A DNA stretch of 5,021 bases from Clostridia bacterium (GTDB lineage Bacteria; Bacillota; Clostridia; Christensenellales; Borkfalkiaceae). The notes under the pieces are model-generated. The model saw nothing but the letters and a program-made list of their open reading frames with translations, searched no databases and was not told the origin of the DNA. Shown one piece after another: positions 1-5,021 of the stretch. Position 1 is the stretch's first letter. Each line of letters begins with the position of its first letter. The stretch covers positions 1 through 5,021 of the forward strand of contig JAIDIR010000249.1 of the NCBI GenBank assembly GCA_029052615.1, read 5' to 3'. Made by a program: the position numbers and the translations under genes.

Positions 1-869
1 CCGATATAGGCAAAATGGCGCAGGCTGGCGCAGTGGCACTTTCGGACGACGGCAGGTCGGTTATGAACTCGCTCATAATGCGCCTCGGTATGGAGTACGC
101 AAGCGGCTTCAATCTCAAATGCCTTTGCCACTGCGAGGATATAAACCTGGTGGACGGCGGAGTGGTCAACGAGGGTAAAAATTCCACGCTGACGGGCTTG
201 AAGGGCAGCCCGCGTGCGGCTGAGGACATAATGATAGCGCGCGACATTTCGCTTGCCGAAAGTCTGGGCGTGCCCGTTCACATCTGCCACGTTTCCACGT
301 ACAGCGGCGTGGACATAATCCGCTCGGCTAAAAAGCGCGGCGTAAAGGTGACGGCGGAAACCTGTCCGCACTACTTCGTGCTCACCGACGACATAATCAC
401 CGATTTCGATACGTTCACCAAAGTCAATCCCCCCGTGCGCGAGGAGGTTGACAGGCTTGCGATAATCGAGGGCTTAAAGGACGGCACGCTGGATTGCATA
501 GTCACCGACCACGCGCCCCATTCGCAGAAGGATAAGGAAGTGGAATACAACCTTGCGGCGTTTGGAATGAGCGGCATAGAAACAAGCTTCGCCCTGTCGT
601 ACACGCACCTCGTTAAGAACGGCTTAATGAAATTGAACGAGCTTGCAAAGGTTATGTCCTACAATCCCGCAAAGACGCTGGGGCTTGAAGGCGGCGAGAT
701 TAAGGAAGGCGAGGTTGCCGACCTTGCAATAGTTGATTTAAACGAAAAATACGTAATCGACGGCAAAAAGTTCCTGTCAAAGGGTAAAAACACGCCCTTC
801 AACGGCTATGAAGTGTACGGCAAGGTGCACGCGACCATAGTCGACGGCGAAGTCAAATATTCGTGCTGA
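1..869 (+). CDS. pyrC: Dihydroorotase, class I, 5'-truncated by the window edge
   Basis: This cytoplasmic zinc amidohydrolase interconverts N-carbamoyl-aspartate and dihydroorotate, the third step of UMP synthesis. The reading frame (codons from base 3) is already open at the window edge, so the ATG at 15 is internal and not the start. Counting that Met as residue 1, the metal-site residues are D12 (in SDDG), H39 (in CHCED), H92 (in CHVST) and D165 (in TDHAPH). Their spacings of 27, 53 and 73 match the class I family, as I recall it from the Bacillus enzyme. TCPHY (116-120) and NPPVR (138-142) are also typical. By that alignment about 135 N-terminal residues are missing, including the first HxH zinc motif, and the whole protein should be about 423 residues. 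The C-terminus is complete and ends in TGA at 867-869. It is the first visible gene of the pyr operon. No frameshift or lost catalytic residue is seen, and the identification is very secure. Confidence 0.97.
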   Translation, partial: DIGKMAQAGAVALSDDGRSVMNSLIMRLGMEYASGFNLKCLCHCEDINLVDGGVVNEGKNSTLTGLKGSPRAAEDIMIARDISLAESLGVPVHICHVSTYSGVDIIRSAKKRGVKVTAETCPHYFVLTDDIITDFDTFTKVNPPVREEVDRLAIIEGLKDGTLDCIVTDHAPHSQKDKEVEYNLAAFGMSGIETSFALSYTHLVKNGLMKLNELAKVMSYNPAKTLGLEGGEIKEGEVADLAIVDLNEKYVIDGKKFLSKGKNTPFNGYEVYGKVHATIVDGEVKYSC

Positions 870-920
870 GTTCACGGAAAAATAAATAACTGAGAATATT
901 TAAAAAGAGGGAAATTAAAT

Positions 921-1835
921 ATGGTTGACCAATTAATAGACAAAATAATCGAAATGCAAAATCCCACCTGCGTAGGACTGGATACCGATTTCAGCTATCT
1001 GCCCGACGAAATGCGCGACGGAATGGCTACCTTCGAGGGCGTGGTCGAACAGCTTATCGAGTTCAATATGAACATAATCGACAAGGTGTGCGACATAGTG
1101 CCCGCGGTCAAGGTGCAGGTTGCTTACTACGAGCAGTACGGCTACAACGGTCTGCGCGCGTTCGATTACACGGTAAATTACGCAAAGGGCAGGGGGCTGT
1201 ACGTCATTGCCGACTGCAAGCGCAACGACATAGGCTCCACGGCAAAGTGCTATTCGACCGCATATCTCGGCAAGACGGATATCAACGGCAAAAAGCTGAA
1301 CGCCTTCCCCGCCGATATGCTCACGGTTAACGGCTATCTCGGCACGGACGGCATCGCGCCCTTCGTCGAGGACGTAAAGAACAACGACAAGGGTATTTTC
1401 GTATTGGTCAAGACGTCCAATCCATCCAGCGGCGAATTGCAGAACTTAAAGCTTGAAAGCGGAGAAACGCTTTACGAGCGTATGGGCGCCCTCGTCGATA
1501 GCTGGGGTAAGGATTGCATAGGCAAATACGGCTATTCGGACGTCGGTGCGGTTGTCGGCGCAACCCATCCCGAGGAGGCGGCAAGACTGCGCAAACAGCT
1601 TAAGAACACGTTCTTCCTTATTCCCGGATACGGTGCGCAGGGCGCAAACGCCGAAATGCTAAAATGCTGTTTCGACGACCGCGGACTGGGCGGCATCGTA
1701 AACAACTCGCGCGGAATTATCTGCGCTTATAAAAAGCCCGCTTACGCAGGTATGAGCTACGCGGAGGCGGCAAGGGCGGCGTGCATTGACATGCAGCGCG
1801 ACCTTGTGAACACGATAGGTAAAATAGGCAGATGA
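921..1835 (+). CDS. pyrF: Orotidine-5'-phosphate decarboxylase, long clostridial type
   Basis: PyrF decarboxylates OMP to UMP, the last step of the pathway, as a cytoplasmic TIM-barrel enzyme without cofactor. The 304 residues fit the longer 'subfamily 2' enzymes found in many clostridia, not the roughly 240-residue Bacillus type. Visible motifs are CVGLD (17-21), K64 in PAVKVQ, the catalytic DCKRND (98-103, with D98, K100 and D103), TVNGYLG (135-141), KTSNPSS (154-160), GATHPEE (213-219), the phosphate-binding PGYGAQG (235-241) and NNSRG (251-255). The ATG at 921 is preceded by a purine-rich AAGAGGG at 905-911, nine bases upstream, which supports this start. A 51-base AT-rich gap separates it from pyrC, with no convincing internal promoter or hairpin. 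Its stop overlaps the pyrK start as ATGA, suggesting translational coupling. Nothing is truncated or missing. Confidence 0.97.
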   Translation: MVDQLIDKIIEMQNPTCVGLDTDFSYLPDEMRDGMATFEGVVEQLIEFNMNIIDKVCDIVPAVKVQVAYYEQYGYNGLRAFDYTVNYAKGRGLYVIADCKRNDIGSTAKCYSTAYLGKTDINGKKLNAFPADMLTVNGYLGTDGIAPFVEDVKNNDKGIFVLVKTSNPSSGELQNLKLESGETLYERMGALVDSWGKDCIGKYGYSDVGAVVGATHPEEAARLRKQLKNTFFLIPGYGAQGANAEMLKCCFDDRGLGGIVNNSRGIICAYKKPAYAGMSYAEAARAACIDMQRDLVNTIGKIGR

Positions 1836-2593
1836 AAGAGCTGGTTGCTACCGTAAAGCAGGTTGAAAATATAGCCGAAAACGTGTGGGCACTGACGGTA
1901 ACTCTGCCCGAAAGCGTGGGCGAAATCAAGGGCGGACAGTTCCTCAACATTTCCACGGGCGACGGTTCGCGCCTTTTAAAGCGCCCCTTCGGCATAGTTA
2001 AAGCCGAGGGCAACGACGTCACCGTATGTTTTCAGGTCAAGGGCGAGGGCACGGTCGCGCTGTCGCAGGCGAAAAAGGGTGACAAGCTTGCCGTGTTGCT
2101 GCCTTTGGGCAACGGCTTTAACATTCCCGATAGTACAAAAAATATCGTCGTTATAGGCGGCGGAGTGGGAATTTTCCCGCTCGTGCCTGTAATTTGCGGC
2201 AATAAAGACAAAAAATTCTATTCTTACGTGGGCTTCCGCAACAAGAATTGCGCCTGCCTTTTAGATGAGTTCGGCAAAAGCGAAAAGCTTACCGTGGTCA
2301 CCGACGACGGTTCGCTCGGCAAAAAGAATAACGCCGTAAACGCGTATTTCGAGGATATGGAAAGCGTTCCCGCAGACCTTATAATTGCCTGCGGACCTCC
2401 CGTAATGCTCAGGGCTTTAAAACAGAAAATGCAGGAAAAATGCGTTAAGACGCCCTGTCTGGTTTCACTTGAAGAGAGAATGGGCTGCGGCATAGGCGCG
2501 TGCCTCGTGTGCGTATGCAAAAAGAGCGACGGCTCCAACGCGCGCGTTTGCAAGGACGGTCCCGTATTCGATATAAACGAGGTGCAACTGTAA
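1832..2593 (+). CDS. pyrK: Dihydroorotate dehydrogenase electron-transfer subunit (FAD, [2Fe-2S])
   Basis: PyrK partners PyrD in the class 1B enzyme, carrying electrons from the FMN of PyrD through a [2Fe-2S] cluster and FAD to NAD+. The 253 residues show the ferredoxin-reductase layout. An N-terminal FAD barrel carries RPFGI (51-55). An NAD-binding Rossmann part has GGGVGIFPL (109-117) and ACGPPVML (186-193). The C-terminal cluster loop has cysteines 219, 224, 227 and 240, matching the family's CxxxxCxxC...C pattern. An additional Cys229 makes the loop read CGIGACLVCVC. The usual Ser or Thr of the flavin motif RPxS is Gly54 here; I believe this occurs in some relatives but cannot verify it. 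The ATG overlaps the pyrF stop by four bases and has only a weak upstream ribosome site, so translation probably depends on coupling to pyrF. The adjacent pyrD makes the assignment firm. Confidence 0.96.
   Translation: MKELVATVKQVENIAENVWALTVTLPESVGEIKGGQFLNISTGDGSRLLKRPFGIVKAEGNDVTVCFQVKGEGTVALSQAKKGDKLAVLLPLGNGFNIPDSTKNIVVIGGGVGIFPLVPVICGNKDKKFYSYVGFRNKNCACLLDEFGKSEKLTVVTDDGSLGKKNNAVNAYFEDMESVPADLIIACGPPVMLRALKQKMQEKCVKTPCLVSLEERMGCGIGACLVCVCKKSDGSNARVCKDGPVFDINEVQL
2579..2584 (+). promoter_or_regulatory. Ribosome binding site of pyrD, inside the end of pyrK
   Basis: GAGGTG lies eight bases before the ATG at 2593, within the last codons of pyrK. It decides the pyrD start. The same frame is open further upstream to an ATG at 2500, but that would add 31 arginine-rich residues unlike any PyrD and lie wholly inside the pyrK cluster-binding region. 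Confidence 0.75.
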
Positions 2594-3504
2594 TGGCAAA
2601 TTTAAGCGTTGAAATATGCGGCGTAAAACTTAAAAACCCCGTCATTGCGGCAAGCGGCACTTTCGGTTTCGGCAGGGAGTTTGACGAGGTGTACGACATA
2701 AGCCGTATCGGCGGCGTGTCGACCAAGGGGCTGACTAACGCGCCCCGCCTCGGCAATCCAGTACCCAGAATTGCGGAAGGTCACGGCGTAATTTTGAACG
2801 CGGTGGGTCTGCAGAATCCGGGCGTTAAACACTTTATCGAAAACGATCTGGACTTTTTGAAGAATAAGGGCGTTGCGGTAATCGCCAACGTAGCGGGCAG
2901 CACGCTGGAAGACTACGGCACGATCTGCCACACGCTTGACGGGCTGGTGGATATGGTAGAGCTCAATATTTCCTGCCCCAACGTGCGCGCGGGCGGAATG
3001 GCTCTGGGAATCAGACCCGAAAATATAGAAGAGGTTACCGCGCTTTCCAAAAGCAATTTAAAGAAAACGCCGCTTATGGTCAAGCTCTCGCCCAACGTCG
3101 AAAGCATTTCGACCAACGCAAAGGCGGCGGAAAGGGGCGGCGCGGACTGCGTGTCGCTCGTCAATACCTTTACGGGTATGGTAATCGACCTCGAAAAGCG
3201 CAGACCGGTCATCGCCAACAACACGGGCGGCGTTTCGGGCGCGGGAATAAAGCCCATTGCGCTTAAAATGGTTTACGAGGCGGCTCACGCCGTCAAAATA
3301 CCCGTCGTCGGTATGGGCGGCATTATGAGCGGAAAAGACGCGCTTGAATTTATGATGGCGGGCGCAAAGGCGGTGCAGGTAGGCACGGCAAACTTTGCCG
3401 ACGCTCTTGCAATGCCCAGAATTATAAACGAAATGAACGACTGGCTGGATAAGCACGGTATTAAAAACGTAAACGAAATAGTCGACACTTTGCAATTAAA
3501 CTAA
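2593..3504 (+). CDS. pyrD: Dihydroorotate dehydrogenase, class 1B catalytic subunit
   Basis: This FMN-containing TIM-barrel enzyme oxidises dihydroorotate to orotate and passes electrons to PyrK and then NAD+. With the start at 2593 the protein has 303 residues, the usual PyrDB length. Motifs in order are the flavin-binding ASGTFGFG (20-27), K45 in TKGLT, the substrate loop NAVGLQNPG (69-77), NISCPN (125-130) with Cys128 as catalytic base, VKLSPN (163-168), NTFTG (191-195), GGVSGAGIKP (212-221) and GMGGI (250-254). The catalytic Cys (not Ser) and the neighbouring pyrK identify the soluble class 1 NAD-linked enzyme, in contrast to the membrane quinone-linked class 2. The pyrK stop and this start share one base (TAATG), which favours stoichiometric production of the two subunits of the heterotetramer. 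No key residue is missing. The symbol pyrDB is also used for this type. Confidence 0.97.
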   Translation: MANLSVEICGVKLKNPVIAASGTFGFGREFDEVYDISRIGGVSTKGLTNAPRLGNPVPRIAEGHGVILNAVGLQNPGVKHFIENDLDFLKNKGVAVIANVAGSTLEDYGTICHTLDGLVDMVELNISCPNVRAGGMALGIRPENIEEVTALSKSNLKKTPLMVKLSPNVESISTNAKAAERGGADCVSLVNTFTGMVIDLEKRRPVIANNTGGVSGAGIKPIALKMVYEAAHAVKIPVVGMGGIMSGKDALEFMMAGAKAVQVGTANFADALAMPRIINEMNDWLDKHGIKNVNEIVDTLQLN

Positions 3505-3519
3505 AACGGAGAAAAACAA

Positions 3520-4182
3520 ATGGAACTTACGTACAAACAGCAGTTTATTAAATTTATGGTGGATAACGGCGTTCTGAAATTCGGCGAATTCACGTTGAAG
3601 AGCGGAAGAAAAGCGCCCTACTTTATCAATACGGGCAACTACAAAACGGGCAGTCAGCTGGCGCGTCTGGGCAAATATTACGCCGCCTGCATACAGCAGA
3701 ACGGCTTAAAGGCTGAAACGCTGGTCGGACCCGCTTACAAGGGCATACCCCTTGCGGTCACCACGGCGGTATCGCTTGCCAACGATTACGGCGTGGACAT
3801 GAACTATTGCTTTGATAGAAAAGAGGTCAAGGACCACGGAGAGGGCGGTCTGTTCGTCGGCAAACAGCTTGTCGACGGCGAAAAGGTCATTTTAATAGAG
3901 GACGTTATGACCTCGGGCAAGGCGCTGCGCGAAATGCTTCCCAAGCTTGAAGCGGCTGCAAACGTTGAAATCGCAGGTATGATAATCTCGGTTGACAGAA
4001 TGGAGCGCGGTCTGGAAAGCCAGATGTCCGCAGTGCAGGAAGTCTATAAAGAATTCGGAGTAAAGGTCTATTCCATCGTCAACATGACCGACATTATCGA
4101 AGCTATCGAAAGCGGCATAATCGAAGGAAAGGAATACCTCGGAAAAATGAAGGAATACCGCGCAACCTACGGCGTGGAGTAA
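3520..4182 (+). CDS. pyrE: Orotate phosphoribosyltransferase, long (E. coli-like) type
   Basis: PyrE joins orotate and PRPP to give OMP and pyrophosphate, working as a cytoplasmic homodimer. The 220 residues show GPAYKGIP (70-77), the flexible catalytic loop FDRKEVKDHGEGG (98-110) with its Lys and His, and the PRPP-binding signature VILIEDVMTSGKALRE (123-138), whose acidic pair is E127-D128. The loop RKEx-KDHGEGG resembles the E. coli and yeast enzymes more than the Bacillus form, which I recall as having a KDHG-GN type loop; this longer type is known in clostridia. The ATG at 3520 follows the pyrD stop by 15 bases and is preceded by CGGAG at 3507-3511, eight bases upstream, supporting the start. 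It is the last + strand gene of the operon, and its TAA at 4180-4182 touches the convergent deacetylase stop with no terminator between them. Confidence 0.97.
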   Translation: MELTYKQQFIKFMVDNGVLKFGEFTLKSGRKAPYFINTGNYKTGSQLARLGKYYAACIQQNGLKAETLVGPAYKGIPLAVTTAVSLANDYGVDMNYCFDRKEVKDHGEGGLFVGKQLVDGEKVILIEDVMTSGKALREMLPKLEAAANVEIAGMIISVDRMERGLESQMSAVQEVYKEFGVKVYSIVNMTDIIEAIESGIIEGKEYLGKMKEYRATYGVE

Positions 4183-4872
4183 TCAGAACTTTTCAAAGGC
4201 ATAGCCTCTGTTCTTGTAATATTTAATAACGCTTTTCAGTGCTTGCGCGGTCACGGTCTTGTCGGTCGTGTCGTGCGCAAGCATTACTATGTGGTCGCGG
4301 TTCGCTGGGGTGTCAACCGCCGCCTTTAAAAGGTCGTCGGGAGTGGCGTTGCAAATCTCAGCGTCGCGCATGGAAGCGTTCCAGTCAACATAGCGCATAC
4401 CGTGCGCCGTCACCGCGTTTATAAGTTCTTGGTTCAAACCGAAGCTTCCGCCGGGGAAACGGTACACCGTGGCGTATTCGCCCGTCACTTCGTGAATAAG
4501 CTCGTTACAGCGGTCAATGTCCGCCAGCAGACTTTCCACGGAAGAATAAATGTCCTTGTACACGTGTGAATAGGAGTGCACGGCAACCGTGTGTCCTTCG
4601 TTGAACGCGCGCTCGATAAGGTATTTTCTGCGTTCGGCAAGCTTGCCTACGATAAAAAAGGTGGCTTTAACGTTTTCCTCTTTTAAAACGTCTAAAATTT
4701 TAGGGGTAACCTTGTCGCTGGGACCGTCGTCAAAGGTAAGGTATACGCACTTTTGCGGCTCTTCGGCAAGCGCAATGCGCGGCTTGACCATTTGGGTTAT
4801 GTTCAGAAACTGGGTTGCCACCAGCACGAACAACAGCATAAATGCGCATATAACCGTGTTTTTCCTGTTCAT
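4183..4872 (-). CDS. Membrane-anchored polysaccharide deacetylase, NodB family
   Basis: The protein is predicted to remove N-acetyl groups from an extracellular amino-sugar polymer, most likely peptidoglycan, as a metal-dependent hydrolase. From the ATG at 4872 it has 229 residues: MNRK, a hydrophobic segment at about 5-23, a short linker, then one NodB domain. All five family motifs are present: TFDDGP (46-51, catalytic D48 and metal D49), HSYSH (99-103, metal H99 and H103), RFPGG (138-142), DWN (163-165) and LAHD (198-201, with H200). ALAEE near 34-38 could be a signal-peptidase site, but it lies far from the hydrophobic stretch, so an N-terminal anchor is more likely. A TTG at 4899 in the same frame would add nine residues; neither start has a clear ribosome site, and I prefer the ATG. 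The exact substrate (GlcNAc or MurNAc in peptidoglycan, or another polymer) cannot be told. It converges on pyrE and is not functionally linked to the pyr genes. Confidence 0.9.
   Translation of the reverse strand: MNRKNTVICAFMLLFVLVATQFLNITQMVKPRIALAEEPQKCVYLTFDDGPSDKVTPKILDVLKEENVKATFFIVGKLAERRKYLIERAFNEGHTVAVHSYSHVYKDIYSSVESLLADIDRCNELIHEVTGEYATVYRFPGGSFGLNQELINAVTAHGMRYVDWNASMRDAEICNATPDDLLKAAVDTPANRDHIVMLAHDTTDKTVTAQALKSVIKYYKNRGYAFEKF
4238..4285 (+). other. Predicted RNA hairpin 56 bases past pyrE, antisense to the deacetylase
   Basis: TGCTTGCGC at 4240-4248 is exactly complementary to GCGCAAGCA at 4275-4283. On the + strand the outer stem extends to 4238-4249 with 4274-4285 (12 pairs, two of them G-U). 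An inner stem pairs 4252-4258 with 4264-4270 (7 pairs, two G-U) around a five-base loop. The four wobble pairs hold only in + strand RNA, that is, in read-through from the pyr operon; in the deacetylase mRNA they become A-C mismatches. No T-run follows, so it is not a standard intrinsic terminator. It lies inside codons for the deacetylase's catalytic LAHD region, and a 9-base inverted repeat this close is expected about once per 5 kb by chance, so a functional role is only possible. Confidence 0.3.
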
Positions 4873-4924
4873 ACCAATAGCTTGCGCAAAATTTTCCAAA
4901 TTTTACAAAGATACGAAAAAACGC

Positions 4925-4951
4925 TTGATTTTATTTGTAAATTGATATAAT
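4925..4951 (+). promoter_or_regulatory. Promoter of the threonine tRNA, extended -10 type
   Basis: A perfect -10 box TATAAT (4946-4951) is preceded by TG one base upstream (4943-4944), giving an extended -10 element. A -35-like TTGATT lies at 4925-4930, but the 15-base spacer is short, so the extended -10 probably carries most of the activity. Transcription would start near 4958, about 15 bases before the tRNA. The surrounding region (4873-4973) is AT-rich and must also carry the promoter of the divergent deacetylase, for which I see no convincing match. Confidence 0.7.
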
Positions 4952-4973
4952 ATGTTTAAGCAATTGAATAAAC

Positions 4974-5021
4974 GCTACTGTGGCTCAGCTGGTAGAGCAG
5001 CTGATTCGTAATCAGCAGGTC
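4974..5021 (+). tRNA. tRNA-Thr (anticodon CGT), 3' end cut by the window
   Basis: The 5' two-thirds of a tRNA are visible. The 5' acceptor strand is GCTACTG (4974-4980), followed by T and G at positions 8-9. The D stem pairs GCTC (4983-4986) with GAGC (4995-4998), with the typical AGCTGGTA loop between. The anticodon stem pairs GCTGA (5000-5004) with TCAGC (5012-5016) around the loop TTCGTAA, which puts the anticodon CGT at 5007-5009 and reads ACG (Thr). The variable loop begins AGGTC at 5017 and the window then ends, so the T arm, the 3' acceptor strand and any CCA are not seen. ACG is a frequent Thr codon in the neighbouring pyr genes, which fits having a dedicated CGT tRNA. Confidence 0.93.

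Noticed and set aside
1..869. Possible alternative amidohydrolase such as hydantoinase or allantoinase in place of dihydroorotase
   Set aside because: The SDDG aspartate with the exact 27-53-73 spacing of metal residues, together with its place directly ahead of pyrF-K-D-E, fits dihydroorotase.
870..920. Possible internal promoter or leader between pyrC and pyrF
   Set aside because: The gap is AT-rich but has no paired -35/-10 elements with sensible spacing and no stem with a T-run. Only the pyrF ribosome site is supported.
2500..2592. Upstream in-frame extension of pyrD beginning at the ATG at 2500
   Set aside because: It would add 31 basic residues not found in PyrD proteins and overlap the pyrK cluster region. 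The ATG at 2593 has a good ribosome site and gives the standard length.
3058..3495. 145-codon open frame on the - strand opposite pyrD
   Set aside because: It lies wholly antisense to a conserved enzyme, shows no recognisable domain, and is a by-product of the codon pattern of pyrD.
4129..4159. Direct repeat AAGGAATACC, two copies 21 bases apart
   Set aside because: Both copies encode Lys-Glu-Tyr in the same frame at the C-terminus of PyrE, so a repeated tripeptide with the same codons explains them.
4589..4945. 118-codon + strand open frame opposite the deacetylase start
   Set aside because: It is antisense to the NodB domain and anchor, has no ribosome site or recognisable motif, and runs through the tRNA promoter region.

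Overview
The window is ordinary chromosomal housekeeping DNA from a bacterium, most likely an uncultured clostridial member of the Bacillota. The reasons are the class 1B dihydroorotate dehydrogenase paired with a PyrK electron-transfer subunit, the long clostridial-type PyrF, the gene order pyrC-pyrF-pyrK-pyrD-pyrE, and the mid-GC coding sequence with AT-rich gaps. The genus cannot be told from the sequence.

Positions 1-4182 on the + strand hold the distal part of a de novo pyrimidine (UMP) operon. A 5'-truncated pyrC (dihydroorotase) is followed, after a 51-base gap, by pyrF (OMP decarboxylase), pyrK, pyrD and pyrE (orotate phosphoribosyltransferase). pyrF/pyrK overlap by four bases (ATGA), pyrK/pyrD overlap by one base (TAATG), and pyrD/pyrE are 15 bases apart, so the genes are almost certainly co-transcribed and partly translationally coupled. 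PyrC makes dihydroorotate, PyrD with PyrK oxidises it to orotate using NAD+, PyrE adds ribose phosphate from PRPP, and PyrF decarboxylates OMP to UMP. The first part of the pathway (pyrB and any leader or attenuator) lies upstream of the window.

Positions 4183-4872 on the - strand encode a small membrane-anchored polysaccharide deacetylase of the NodB family. Its stop codon directly abuts the stop codon of pyrE, leaving no intergenic base. A predicted 48-nt hairpin just inside this gene could mark the end of the pyr transcript, but this is speculative. The 101 bases from 4873 to 4973 form a divergent control region with a clear extended -10 promoter for a threonine tRNA (anticodon CGT). That tRNA starts at 4974 and is cut by the window end.

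I see no mobile element, CRISPR array or defence system, and no evidence of a previously undescribed system. The observations worth a second look are small ones about gene junctions, RNA structure and start choice.
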